Shown here in pieces: positions 21,976-33,335 of a DNA stretch of 64,000 nucleotides. The notes beneath the pieces are model-generated. The model ran no database searches. It saw only the letters and a program-made list of their open reading frames with translations, and had not been told where the DNA came from. Position numbers and translations under genes: made by a program. Within the stretch, counting starts at the first letter, position 1. Every line of letters begins with the position of its first letter. The stretch is from positions 33,287,893 to 33,351,892 of the forward strand of contig JAQMRL010000006.1 in NCBI GenBank assembly GCA_035578175.1, written 5' to 3'. The DNA comes from Catonia carolina. Its lineage: Eukaryota > Arthropoda > Insecta > Hemiptera > Achilidae.

Positions 21976-23085
21976 AAACATTTGTATTAATCTATACATA
22001 CAAATTTTGTGTCAATTTTCTTGAAAATTTCTACATTCCTAACTCAATCTAGCGTGGCCAACTGATAAACTCTTATCAAGAAAATCATTTACATAACTGT
22101 TAATCTTTTTTATATTTTGGTTCTAGAGTCTAAAATTGTAAGCCATAAATCGATGAGCTTTCAAAAAAAATCCGGAAGATCCTCATCTTAGTGGCACAGG
22201 ATATGAGATTTTTCCATAAAAAAGGTTTAAGATTTTGTTTATGAAACCTTACTGTACCATTTTTTTTACAAAATATCATTGTCGGTGTACCATCTAACGT
22301 CAGATAATTTTAACAATTTCAAAAAATTGTCTTAATGAACAGACAATGTTCATAATTAAGTACTTTTTACACTTAAATATCATTATAAGTTTTAACAATA
22401 AATAGTTCTACGCTTTCATAAATTAAGTATTCTGACAGATTCAACATGCTAAACAATACAGCTAAAACTATTTAAATATCTTATAAAATGAGAATATGGT
22501 TTATTATTAAATCCTTTTTTGAGAAAACTGTGAGATTCATTTTATCATAGGAAAAATCCGATAGCCTTTCCACCCTTTTCCTCTTTTTCAGAAAAAAAGA
22601 TTGTATCTTATATTTAAATTATGCATATAATTTACATACATATTGAATAAAAGGCGGAGAATATATCTCTCCATTGCTTGGCTTGGGTGTATTCCATTTT
22701 TCACCGTTATCTTATTTCCATTAAACAAACTCTTGCCTCGGCAAATAGAAAAAAGACAATTTGTTTCTATATTGTTAACAAAATTATTTCTATTTAAATT
22801 TCATTTCTGATAATGTCTTCATAATTCATTTTATTATAATTTTTTAATAAATTTATGGAATACGCATTTTACGTGGTTCATCCATGTAAGATTTGAATCA
22901 CAGATTATTACTTGAAAATAGATAAATTAACTGGTCTTATCTCTAAATATTCTTAATTTTTTAGCATGATGAAAGAACTACTTCTATACCTATGGGAAAA
23001 ATTTAAGATATATTTTTCCTTAAAGTACATGATTCTAATATAATAGTTTAATAGTATCCCAACGAATTTTAGGATTTTTCTCATC
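21976..23085. other. Unassigned AT-rich stretch
   Basis: Nothing recognised on either strand. Confidence 0.5.
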
Positions 23086-23089
23086 TAAT

Positions 23090-23345
23090 ATATTGCAGAA
23101 GCATTTATGGAAACATCTTACCAGAAGAAGGGAGAGGCCAGTGGGGCATATCTTAAGACATCCAGGTAGGGTATTATTCTATCAATAATGGAGGTAATAT
23201 TAAGGGAGTGAATTGTAGATGGAGGCAAATGTTAGAATATATAAAGCAAACTACAAAAGATGTAAGGTGTTACAGATAAATGTAAATATGAGACGACTTG
23301 CAGAAACACCTTGGAGAACTACATCTAACCAGTCGAACGATTGAT
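23090..23345 (+). mobile_element. LINE L RT C-terminal fragment
   Basis: Reads through frameshifts as '..YQKKGEASGAYLKTSR..' then the 'LEYIKQ..KDVGC' and 'RRLA...WRT.SNQS' blocks expected of an endonuclease-RT LINE. Best-preserved copy of family L in the window. Confidence 0.65.
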
Positions 23346-23382
23346 GGCAAAAAAACCAAAAAGCATATTGTAACTATTCTTC

Positions 23383-23625
23383 TTGAAGCATTCTTCTTCT
23401 AGCAACATAAGACCTCAACAGAAGAGACCGACTAAACGACAGAAAATCGTGTATTCCGACGATAAACGCCAGAAGAGATCAGAAAGATTGAAGGAATACT
23501 GGAGAAGAATCAAGGAAAGAAACATCAGGAAAAGTACTCCAACGCAACAAGACCTTAGTCGTCGGTTTACTTAGTAAAGCCTTTAGAGGTTTCAACCAGC
23601 CTTTCGGCTGATAACCTAAATAACA
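23383..23625 (+). pseudogene. LINE C-terminus whose 3' end equals the S1 SINE tail
   Basis: Open frame to the stop TAG at 23572-23574, rich in Lys and Arg, with YSDDKRQKRSERLKEYWRRI as its core and ending 'LSRRFT'. From 23566 to 23625 the DNA is nearly identical to the last ~60 bp of the S1 SINEs (TTTACTTAGTAAA.., AGCCTTTCGGCTGATAACCT). The stop codon lies inside the shared tail. The layout is that of a LINE 3' end (C-terminus, short 3' UTR), probably the S1 partner. The parallel frame at 14475-14760 also ends RFT-stop. 5' truncated; no RT motif is present here. Confidence 0.65.
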
Positions 23626-24119
23626 TATTTATAGTACCAAAGGTCAAAAGTTTTTATAAAATTACCCAAATATTAATGTAATAAAATAAATAAATGAGGT
23701 TGAAATTTAGTCAACTTACACATACAGCCTTTTGAGAACAAAGAGCGCCCCAAACGGGAAAATTTGATTGTAGTAATTGACAGTTCTGCCAGCACTGGAA
23801 AAGAAAATACAGAAATTATATTTTTATTGTAATAAAACCAACAAAAATAAAATAAATATGCAAAAAAAATAAAAGTTGTCAGTTGAACGTGATAGATTGA
23901 GTTACGAATGAAATAAATTTAAAGAAAGATAAGATATTTTTAATTTTCTTTAAATTGATGAAAAACAATTTATCTGGCATGGTAATCTGTAAAAAATGAA
24001 GGGGGGCATGTTACCACATAGGATTTGGTAATGGACCATAAATATTTAGGACAAAAATAAATATAACTTTTTCATTTTTACATTGACAAAAGAAAATCGT
24101 CTAATTGTTTCTCTCTAGA
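23626..24119. other. Unassigned AT-rich stretch
   Basis: Nothing recognised. Confidence 0.5.
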
Positions 24120-25100
24120 TTTTTACTTTCTTTTGCTTTGAATATGAATAAAGGTATAAGAAAGGATAGTAGGTTAACTTCATGTAAATGTTTGAAATCG
24201 AGTTTTCACCGGAAATACACGTTTACAGGCCCCCAAACCCAAAAACCATGTTTTTAGCGAAAACATGTTTTTAACAATGTATCTCAAGATATATTCTGTT
24301 TCTTATCATCACATGGTCAGCCAATTAAATGAGTTAATCATTTAAGAACAGAAGAGGTAAAGATGTAAAAGACACTAATCAGAGTTATCTCCTCTGAAAG
24401 TAATGAATTTTATTATACAGCCAGACCCTGTGATGAATGAAGTGAAGGTGTTATTTGCAGAGTGGAAAATATGTGCTTTTCAGAGAGGCCGGCATGCTGA
24501 TAAGCGTATTTTTCCACTCAGTGAGGAAGGCAATGGTAAACCATCTCACTCCTCGTGTTACTTAGTAAAACTTCTACGGGTTCAAACCAGCCTTTTGGTT
24601 GATGACTTTCGAACAACAACATATCTTATCTCAAGAACGGAATTTCGTACTAAGTGTCAACTTTGTTACCTACTTTTAAAATTAAGCTTTTAAAAACATA
24701 TTTTTAAAATCGCCTAGTTTAATACATTTTTGGCTCTACAAACATTTTTTGTTTCTACAACGCTTCTTAGTTTATCGTCAATAAGTGAGTATATATGTTT
24801 TGCCCATTGAAATCGGTAATAACGGGATTTTTAAAGATTGCACCCATAATATCCATTTTATAACCTAAATAGCCTATAAAATTGAAGTTCGTGTAGGAAA
24901 ATAAAACACCTACAACTTTTATTTCAAGATTTATTTCTACAAACCCTAGTTTAGCAACAATCAGTGATTTCCCGTATTTTTAAGTCCTATAAAGTTGATT
25001 TTCCAGCGTCATTCACTCATGATTAAAATTATTAGGTTATATCCTTTCATTATTTACATTGGAAGAGGGAGTCGTCTAATTGTTTCACACCAGATTTTTA
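24120..25100 (+). mobile_element. H-family element carrying an S1 SINE
   Basis: 5' end 'TTTTACTTTCTTTTGC', then the 'CGAGTTTTCACCGGAAATAC' block. The S1 insertion (24290-24626) sits in the 'TATCTCAAGA' motif. The core resumes at 24627 and ends 'TGTTTCACACCAGATTTTTA' near 25100. The (TG)n tract is absent in this copy and the core is diverged. Confidence 0.75.
24280..24636 (+). mobile_element. 5'-truncated S1 SINE with TSD
   Basis: Flanked by TATCTCAAGA at 24280-24289 and 24627-24636, a perfect 10-bp TSD taken from the H core. The body lacks the first ~65 bp of S1 and ends in the (AAC)n-type tail. The short frame at 24403-24693 is the usual S1 pseudo-frame and not a gene. Confidence 0.85.
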
Positions 25101-25237
25101 GATTAGTTAAAATATTTTGCAAATGAAAAATATTCTATATAGGTCCAAATAATAAATTTAAAAAAACGTGATGAAGACTTTGCGCTTCATCTTAAATTAA
25201 CTATCAAATAGAGTAAGTTCATTTCAAAAGTAATTAA

Positions 25238-25950
25238 ATTTTTTCTTCTTCTTCACCTTTCAAGGATTAGGCATCTGCCTGTTCCGAACCTCTCAAATAA
25301 ATATGCCCATCTCTTCTTGGGCGTTCTCGTTTTCTCCTGTCCTCCGGCTTATAGCCCAGTGTCTGCTTAGGTATCCTATCATCCCTCATTCTGCTAACAT
25401 GCTCTAACCACTGCATTCTGTTATGAAATACCCTGTCGTTTAAAGAGAAGATATTGTGTTCTTTCCTCATCTCGGTATTCCTTTAACAATCTTCTCTGCT
25501 AACCCATACGTATGTCTAAGAAATTTCATTTCAGATGCTTGCAATCTATTCTCCTCTCGCTTTGATAGCATCCAATTTTCAGTGCCATATAGTCGGCACT
25601 GCTATTTGTTTTATAAAATCTTAACCTCGTGTTTTTTTATGTATTTTTTTAGGTTCTGTGGGTAGTTCCAAATATTTGCTGAAATCGGTGCATCTTATTG
25701 TAAGCATCTTTAACCTGTTGGTATGTAATGTTGCAACCTAGATACTGAAAGTGGGTATCTGTTCAAAAATTTTATTCTTTATAACAATTTTGCTTCTGAC
25801 TGGCTCCTTCCCCCTGAATGCCACATTACCTTTGTCTTCTTTGTCGAAACTATCAACTTACATTCTTTGCAGTTTGTTCAGTAAGAAGAGTGCTTTTTGC
25901 AGGTCATCCTCATTATCCTGTTTTACTGTCAGGTCTTTAAATTAAATTTT
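25238..25950 (-). pseudogene. LINE RT C-terminal region
   Basis: On the minus strand: 'KALFLLNKLQRM' and 'GKEPVRSKIVIKNKI' (25900-25760), then after interruptions RKEHNIFSLNDRVFHNRMQW, LEHVSRMRDDRIPKQTLGYK and a 'RRKRERPRRDGH...GSEQADA' end. The terminal 'CGGAACAGGCAGATGCCTAA' and a (GAA)n tail (25238-25250) follow. Same family as 56385-56720 and relative of 30037-30464. Numerous frameshifts. Confidence 0.8.
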
Positions 25951-26599
25951 CTAATTTGAGTAAATGATATATACTTCAAAAAGATATGGTAATTGAAAAA
26001 TTTACATTCGCCAATTTCTTGTAATATCACTATATTAATTTTTTTATAATCTGATCATATCTATCGAGAGTGTTTGTAAAAGAACAATAATATGGATGAA
26101 TAGTTTTATTTTTGAGATCTACATAAATACTTTCTTCTAAACAAACTATACTTTTTGTCTATGAATATTACAACAGTAGTACTGTATTATAATTTATTTA
26201 ATTAGGTATTACATCGGGTAGGATGTAATATGGCTACATGTTGTATGCATATGAATATGCATCTATAAGATCAGTAAAACTAGATTTAAAGGTGTACTTC
26301 ATTTCTTTTATTTATTTTTACCATCAGATTGAATTGAACAGACTCGTTCAATCGAAGTAAGGTTATGTTTTAGTATGCTAGAATCAGTTGGGTCAGGTTA
26401 TGAATCCAATCTTTAATTTCACGCTTTTACATTCGAATCTTATCTGTAATTAAGCAATTTCACGTTCGACGAATAACAATCATTACGTCGACAGTAATAT
26501 ATTTAAATTACTTCATAAAATCAAAAGATTTTTCTTTATTCATTTCTTTGTAATCCAATACAATTCGAAACGAATAAAATTAAGCTTACAAAATTCCTT
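25951..26599. other. Unassigned AT-rich stretch
   Basis: Nothing recognised. Confidence 0.5.
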
Positions 26600-26790
26600 C
26601 GACCGCCTCCGTATCGTAGTGGTTAGCGTGTTAGCCTGCCACGCGGAGGTCCCGGGTTCGATTCCCGGCCAGGGTCTGGAAATTTTCACGTGTCAAATCC
26701 CACAGTTAATGTTTCATAACCCACCGTAGTCGCTAATAACCAAGCAGTTGATCCTTCGTTTCTTCAAAGATAGTATGTACGTATTAATTA
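26600..26790 (+). mobile_element. S3 tRNA-derived SINE
   Basis: Best-preserved S3 head: 'CGTATCGTAGTGGTTAGCGT', a Gly-GCC-like loop 'CTGCCACG', and 'GGTTCGATTCCCGGCC'. The body has 'GTCGCTAATAACCAAGCAGT' and 'TGATCC'. A genuine tRNA is unlikely since the acceptor arms pair only partly and the body is shared with 13231-13401 and 43893-44060. Confidence 0.8.
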
Positions 26791-27106
26791 AAAATATGAA
26801 AATCTTGCAATAATTTCAGTATCAAAAAAATTTAATACAAGAAATTTTACAGGAAATATTTAAGTCAGATTTCCTTTAGTTTTCTTTTACTAATTTAACA
26901 ACATTAGAATTTCTACAAACAAAAATGCAACATATCGTTTACAACTAAAACATGAAAATATTACTACCTAGTGACGTAATTAACATAATAATAACATAAC
27001 AAACAATACTGGTTTTAATTATTAGGGGCTCGTATTGGTATGAATTAGGGACCTAAACGAATATAAGAAAAACAAAGCAAAAATCTTCCAATAATATAAA
27101 TAAATA
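26791..27106. other. Unassigned AT-rich stretch
   Basis: Nothing recognised. Confidence 0.5.
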
Positions 27107-27800
27107 AAAAATCTGGTGTGACACACTCACAAGACTTTCTCTTACCAATGCAAATAATGGACAAGAAAACCTAAAGTTAGTAATAATGCATTAAAAATAA
27201 TCAAAAAAAACATAACATGATTTTAATCATTAGTGAATGATGCAAAATCAAAATCAACCTTAGTTTGGCCTTGACGCTAAACTAGGCTCTGTGAAGAAAA
27301 ATGCGTAAAAACTAAAGTCGTAGATCTTTTAATTTTCTATAAATTTTATTATATACACTCTTGTCGTAAAATTCATACAAAGGCTGAAATCTAAAAAAAA
27401 TTCATTTGTTCAAGTTTTTCATGAAAAAACAAAAAACAGAAAATCACAAATTACCGCTAAACTAACCGTTATGCAAAGAAATATTTGAAATAAAAGTTGT
27501 AGATTTTTAATATTATCTATTAACTTATATTATGTAGGCCTACTTCTTTGCGCTAAAATGCGTATTAAGGCCGCAATCTTTAAAAAAACATTTTTCTTCT
27601 GCGAGAGAACAGCCTCTCCAAGAATTAAAGAAGACATGGGGCCTACCAGATCTTGTAAAGCATAAAAAATATAGTACATAATGCGATTTTTAAAAAAATC
27701 GTAGGATCCATTTTTGAGAAAATCGCAAAAGAGTGAAAAATGACACGAATAAACTACTAATTTTGGTCGACCGATTCTGATAAAAAAATTTCGTATCGGG
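27107..27800 (-). mobile_element. H-family element, 5'-truncated
   Basis: Begins with the hairpin end (AAATCTGGTGTGACACACTCAC) in reverse orientation and runs through the core to 'AACTACTAATTTTGGTCGAC' near 27770. The microsatellite and 5' terminus are missing. Confidence 0.8.
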
Positions 27801-28143
27801 TTCTCTTGAGGTATATCACTTGTAATGTAATTCAGATACTAAATGAAACGTCAATGTTCAAATGTGTAACAAAATAACGTACGTCAAAAAATTCTGTATT
27901 ATTTCGTTTTAGTTTTATCAATTCTATAGTCAATTTTATGTCAAGATAAAATCTAACTTGTAAGATAAGTTCCTGACAAAGAATCTATGAATTCATTAGT
28001 ACTTAGAAAATGCATATTTTTTGAACAGGTGATACCATTTAATTTTCTTGATCATAAAAATATCTTCTTGTAACGTACGGTAAGCAAATCAAACGATATA
28101 TATCTGTCATGCCACAGTACGTACAAGAATGTAACCATTTATA
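27801..28143. other. Unassigned stretch
   Basis: Nothing recognised. Confidence 0.45.
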
Positions 28144-29337
28144 CAGGGTGTTTCTAAAATGTTGCTATACTTTTTCAGATTCTACTTGTAAAAATAAACA
28201 AAAAATATCCTTAGAAATTCTTCCTTCGTTCTCTTTCTGTCCGCTTTTTTGTTATTTTTATGTAAAATTTTTTATCTAAAATTAGGATAGTGTAATGACA
28301 TTAAAGTTTGGGAAGAGTCTTGGTAATGTTCTAAACTCTGCGAAAAATGATAACTGAAATCCTTCATTTATTTTAAAATGGTGCCCACGTTTATTTTAAA
28401 ATCCGTTATATCTCCAAAAATATTAGTTTTATCAAAATGTACGTTACATGCTGAAATATTAAACCTTTTATTTTCCACAAAGTGACGTTTCATTTTTTAA
28501 ATCGGTTAACAAATAGCCGATTTATGATAGAAAATTTATATTGTAATTTTGTACTATTTTCATTACCTCCACATCACACTTAATCGATTACTTACAAATT
28601 ACAATATAAATTTTCTGCCATAAATCGCCTATTTATTAACCGATTTAAAAAAATGAAATGTCACTTTGTTCAGATTAAAAGGCTTAATATTTTAGCGTAT
28701 AAAGTATATTTTGATAATACTAATAATTATGGAGATATAAAGGATTAAAATCAATCAAATTTTTGGAGAGGCGAACGTCCACAAAAATTATTTTTTTAAG
28801 ATTACAGCCTTAAAATGCATTTTAGCGCAAAAATGTTTATCATAAACTTGTAGAAAATTTAAAAATTTACAACTTTTAGTTCAAACAGTTTTTTGTATAA
28901 CGTTTAATTTAGCGGTAATTAGTAATTTTTTGTTTTTTTCCATGAAAATCTGTAAAAAAATGTTTTTTTTAAGGTTTCGGCCTTAGTATGCATTTAACGA
29001 CAAAGTGTGTATAATCAAATTTATAGGAAATTCAAAGATCTACAACTTTTACTTAGAGAATTTTTCTCTACAGAGGCTACTTTAGCGTAAAAGAGTGATT
29101 TTTCGTATTATTAAGCCAAACAGGTTGATTTTCATTTTGCATAATGATTTTCATTCACTCAAGATTAAAATGAGGTTATGTTTTTTGAGGTCAGTAATAT
29201 AGTGTTCATTATTTTATATGCCAAGAGAAAGTCGTGTGAGTGTAACACTCACACGAACTGTGAAATCGTTTCACACCAGATTTTTACAGGAAGAAACTGA
29301 AAAAGTATAACCAGTTTACCATTTTAGAAACACCCTA
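28144..29337. mobile_element. Foldback element with an H fragment inside
   Basis: Inverted termini 'CAGGGTGTTTCTAAAATG' (28144-28161) and 'CATTTTAGAAACACCCTATA' near 29318-29337. Internal arms pair strongly: 'ACGTTTCATTTTTTAAATCG' and 'TAGCCGATTTATG' on the left with 'CATAAATCGCCTA' and 'CGATTTAAAAAAATGAAATG' on the right, around 28490-28660. An H 3' half (28788-29288) lies in the right arm. Confidence 0.75.
28788..29288 (+). mobile_element. H-family 3' half with a duplicated hairpin
   Basis: Starts in the core ('AAGATTACAGCCTTAAAATG') and runs to 'TTTCACACCAGATTTTTACA'. Just after AAGAGAAAG it contains a perfect 25-nt palindrome, 12-bp arms with a 1-nt centre at 29232-29256, before the usual TTTCACACCAG end. 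Confidence 0.8.
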
Positions 29338-29847
29338 TAATATGTATACAAATAGCCTATACAAGTAAATTGGATACATAACATTTCTCGTATATATCAA
29401 GTTAAATCAAAGAGTATCATACGTCACAATGGATCAGTTGTATGTCATTAACAGTGACTACGATTGGTTCGTCAGGCTAAAGTTACAATATTACAGAGAG
29501 GAACAGTAGGATTGAACAGTGTGATCGGAGAGAGACGGTTTCACTTCATTCAAACCAGTATGAAGTCACTCGTCAAGTGAGATGAGCTAATTGCTGATAC
29601 CGTTTGCTGCCAACTAAATCAAATCCTATCCTGAACTTATAGCTTACTCATCATAATTTTGATATATCATTAAAATCAGTGACTGGCCACAGCTATCAAT
29701 CAATGTACATTAAATCAAATGGTCACTGATTGTGATAAACATGATTCTATCATGAGATACCAGTAACTACAATTTTTTTATAGATTAAAGCTGCAATTTA
29801 TAATTATTATTATACAGCGTTTCAGTAACAATACAAGTGTTATAATA
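29338..29847. other. Unassigned stretch
   Basis: Less AT-rich between about 29420 and 29600, but no open frame, splice pattern or repeat recognised. Confidence 0.45.
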
Positions 29848-30036
29848 ACAACGAAAATGATTTATATCGTTTATATTAAATTTACTTGCCTCAGGTCAAT
29901 TTACAAACTAAATTTATTGAAATACATTTTGTAAATGTTAAAAATAAATACTGCTATTCTTATTTCTGTTGTCTTAACATATTTAACGCTAGTTAATTTT
30001 TTTTTAATCCATATTGTGTGTACTTAGCAATATGTC

Positions 30037-30464
30037 ATCACAAGGATTAGGGTCCATGGCCTGTTCCGGCATCCATCTCTTTTTAGGCCTTCCCAAGGCT
30101 CGCTTTATATTTCCATGCTCGCAGAGGAAGGCCGTGAGCTGGTATGCGAAGTAAATGGTTGGACCAGTTTCTCTTATATATTCTTAACGTTTCCAGCAGT
30201 GACTGAAAATTTAACTTGGCGCGGATAGCTTAGTTACGTACTCTATCTAACCGGGTACAACCTTTGACTCCCCGCAAAAATCTCATTTCAGCAGCCTGGA
30301 AACGAGATTCATTCCTCTGTAATGACACCCATGTTTCACTCCCATATGTTGTGAGTGGTACAGCCATTGATTGTTCTATAAAATTTCATTTTGGTGTTCT
30401 TTCTCGTTTTTTTTCCTACTGTCCTATAGAACCGCAGACAGAGCTGAATTTTATCAGTTTTTTA
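30037..30464 (-). pseudogene. LINE RT C-terminal fragment with TSD
   Basis: Minus strand, frames broken: 'KMKFYRTING', 'RFQAAEMRFLRGVKGCTRL', 'RVRN.AIRAKLNFQSLLETL', 'RNWSNHLLRIPAHGLP' and the terminal 'CCGGAACAGGCCATGGACCC'. ACTTAGCAATATGT (30023-30036) and ACTTTGCAATATGT (about 30464-30477) form a 14-bp TSD with one mismatch. The matching unit B at 30955-30970 is the unoccupied site. Confidence 0.8.
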
Positions 30465-30524
30465 CTTTGCAATATGTTAATTTCAAAAAAATAAGCAACT
30501 CCACGACCAAATGAGATCAGGGTG

Positions 30525-30745
30525 ATATGTATAGCGTGTAAATGAGGTGTAGTTTGTACAAACTGAGGTCGACAATTCCTGAGAGAGTATGATTAATTGA
30601 ACTTCAGCCATTAAAGTACACCAGTAACCACTAACTAATATTCAAATCCGTACAAAAGTAACTATATTTACTAGGATTTGAACTAGGAAAATCGTCTCCG
30701 AAAATCAGCTGTTAAAAATGTGACTATAGTTTGGCTGATTAACAT
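30525..30745 (-). mobile_element. S2 tRNA-derived SINE
   Basis: Reverse copy: 'TTGTACAAACTGAGGTCGAC', 'AGGATTTGAACTAGGAAAAT' (B box in reverse) and 'AAATCAGCTGTTAAAAA'. The A-box end is degraded. Confidence 0.75.
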
Positions 30746-31015
30746 GATTATTTAATCGTTTGCAAGTGTTACAGTAACAAAGTAAAATGATTTATATCGT
30801 TTACTTTAAAGATGGAAACAATCTCAATTTACTTGCCTGTATTCACAATTCACAAACTATATAATCTTTTGTAAATATTTAAAGCAAAAATAATGTTTAT
30901 CTATTTCTGTTGTCTTAACAGATTTAACGCTAGGTAATGTAATCCATATTGTGTGTACTTTGCAATATGTTAATTTTAAAAACAAGAAGCGACTCCATGA
31001 CCAAATGAGATGAGA

Positions 31016-31788
31016 GTTTTGTGTAGTTTGTTACATTAACGCAATCTTTGTAAGTGTCCAGTAAGTAAAATTGTCTCCGTATATTGTTCAAGTAAGGGCA
31101 TTTTACAAGGTAGGCATCTTTTGTTTTATATTATCTTATCGATAGTATGAATTTCTGTTGTTTGGTATCATTTAATTTATTTTCGAAAGTCTAAAAAGTA
31201 GATTTTGCAAAATACAAACCAGTTTGTGTTATATAATAGAAACATTTTCTGTGGTTTAATATATGTTTTAAAATTGACATTGGCCGTAAACGGAGAGTAG
31301 AAAACATTTTTATTTCAGTTTGATGTACAATGGAGGAAATATACATGTTATTTCCAGTCCGTTGACCAAAAATAAAGTGAATTGTAGCCTATATATAGGC
31401 CTGTACATACAAAAAACAAACTGTGTTTTTTCTAGTTATGAATTCCCTCAAATCTTTCTGGAAGACATCATACAAAATACAAAATGAAAAAAGATGTTTA
31501 AACATCAGTAAGTTACTCAAAATAAAGATAAAATTATAGTAGTTTATGTCAATGTCTTCAGAACGACAAATTTTATTTATGTTTGTAAATTGGAAGCAGT
31601 GCTAGTAATTTAATTTAAGTTAAATAATAAAACATGAATCGAGGTTTTAGTCTAAGTTATTAGCCTACGTCCTGAAAAATGACAAAAATTATTCACGGTT
31701 TAAGTCCTAAAGAAACATTCATCGCGGCCGAAATTAATTAAAAAACCTAATCGATTTTTGTCTCACAGACTGACAGTTAATTAGATTG
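31016..31788. other. Unassigned AT-rich stretch
   Basis: Nothing recognised. Confidence 0.5.
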
Positions 31789-32572
31789 TTTTTACTTTTT
31801 CTTATCTATATGAAAATATGCAGTAGGAAGGAAAGTATTGTTTTTATGTCGATCATTCGAAAACGAGTTTTCACCGGATCTACACGTTTTCAGAACCCCT
31901 GAACTCAAAAAACCCATGTTCTTAGCGATTGACGGTGTGTGTGTGTGCGCGCGTGTGTGTGTGTGTGTGTGTGTTTGTGAACAAAGTATCTCAAGAACGG
32001 AAAATCGTACGAAGTTAAAACTTGAAACTTAGGTTAGGTACCACTAAAGGACCCGCACGAACATTTTAATCAAAATCGGTCAACCGGAAATAGTAGTTTA
32101 TTCGTGTAATTTTTGCGATTTTTTTCTTTAAATCATCTTATTTACTACATATTTTATGCTCAACAAGATAGGGTAGACGCCATGTCTTCAGAAATTCTTA
32201 GAGAGACGACTGTTCTCTTGTAAAAAAAAAATCATTTTTTTTTAAGATTCCAGCCTAAATATGCATTTTAGCGCAAACAAGTATAATCAAGGATGTAGAA
32301 AATTTAATACCCAATTTACAACTTTGATTTCAAACATTTTGTTTATATACCTACTGCTTAGTTTAGCGGTAATTAGTGATTTTCTGTTTTTTTTTCATGA
32401 AAATCTGTAAAAAATGAGTTTTTTAAGATTTGGCTTTAGTATGCATTTAACGACAAAAGTGCAGGCCTAAATAATAAAATTTTTAGAAAATTAAAAGATC
32501 TACAACTTTTTTTTTAAGCATTTTTCTCTAGTTTAGCGTGAAATAGTGATTTTCCGTATTATTGTTATCAAC
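31789..32572 (+). mobile_element. H-family element, 3' end missing
   Basis: 5' end with 'CTTATCTATATGAAAATATG', (TG)n broken by CGCG at 31935-31976, and the full core up to 'GTGATTTTCCGTATTATT'. It then runs directly into a mariner remnant, so the hairpin terminus is lost. Confidence 0.8.
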
Positions 32573-33335
32573 ACATCAACAACCGATGAAAACGTGGAAA
32601 AAGTAAAAGAAATAGTTATGAACAATCGCCGGAACACAATTACAGAAGTCAGTGATAACGTTGGCATATAAATTGGCTCATGCCATGAAATTTTTTCGAA
32701 TGTTTTGGGTATGAAACGCGTGGCACCAAAATTTGTTCCAAAATTGTTGAATTTTGAACAAAACCAGCGGCTAATAGAAGTTGTTGCTCAGGAGTCACTA
32801 AATGAAGTCAACGACGGTACAGATTTACTCAAACGTGTTATAACAGGTAACGAAACATGGGTTAACAGATATGACGTCAAAACCGAGGCTCAATCGTCCT
32901 AGTGGAGGCATTCTGGATCGCCAACACCAAAAAGGCTCGACAAGTGAAGATTATGCTCACTGTGTTCTTCGATTTTAATAGAATGGTGTATTATGAATTC
33001 TTGCCACGAGGTCAAAAGGTCAATAAGGAGAACTTGTAGGTACAAATTCAACGCCGTTTGCGAGAAGCAATCCAAAAAAAAATACCGGTATTTGTGGCAA
33101 AACAAGTCTTGGCTTTTGGACCTGCTCATACTTCACTACTTGTTCATGAGTTTTAGGCCAAAAACAATACTGTAACGATGCCCCAGCCTCCATATTCATC
33201 AGACATGCCTCCGTGTGACGTTTTCCTATTTCAAAAAATAAAGCCTTAAAGGGCCAAACGAATGAAAATCGCCTAGCCCATAAAAACACGTCTGACCTTA
33301 CTGGCTGTCACAGACAAAATAAACAATGAATAAAG
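32573..33335 (+). pseudogene. Degraded mariner transposase
   Basis: Order of blocks: 'NNRRNTITEVSDNVGI' (helix-turn-helix region), 'LGMKRVAPKFVPKLLNFEQN', ITGNETWVNRYDVKTEAQSS (catalytic block, with N where the first Asp normally stands), 'SPTPKRLDK', 'YLFQKIKP' near the end. This is the mariner (DD34D) layout in four or five frames with stops. No TIRs were found at the ends. Dead, older than the palindromic mariner at 35953. Confidence 0.75.

Larger units (their letters stand above)
29848..31015. repeat. Local direct duplication, ~250-bp unit
   Basis: Unit A is 29848-30036 plus 30451-30520 (split by a LINE). Unit B is 30765-31015, continuous. Shared blocks: 'AAAATGATTTATATCGTTTA', 'TATTTCTGTTGTCTTAACA', 'TCCATATTGTGTGTACTT', 'GACCAAATGAGAT'. 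An S2 SINE (30525-30745) lies between the units. Confidence 0.8.

Noticed and set aside
24403..24693. 96-codon frame as a small gene
   Set aside because: It lies in an S1 SINE; the frame is not kept in the other S1 copies.
26606..26680. A functional tRNA-Gly gene
   Set aside because: The boxes and loop are tRNA-like, but the acceptor stem pairs poorly and the downstream body is shared with other S3 SINEs.
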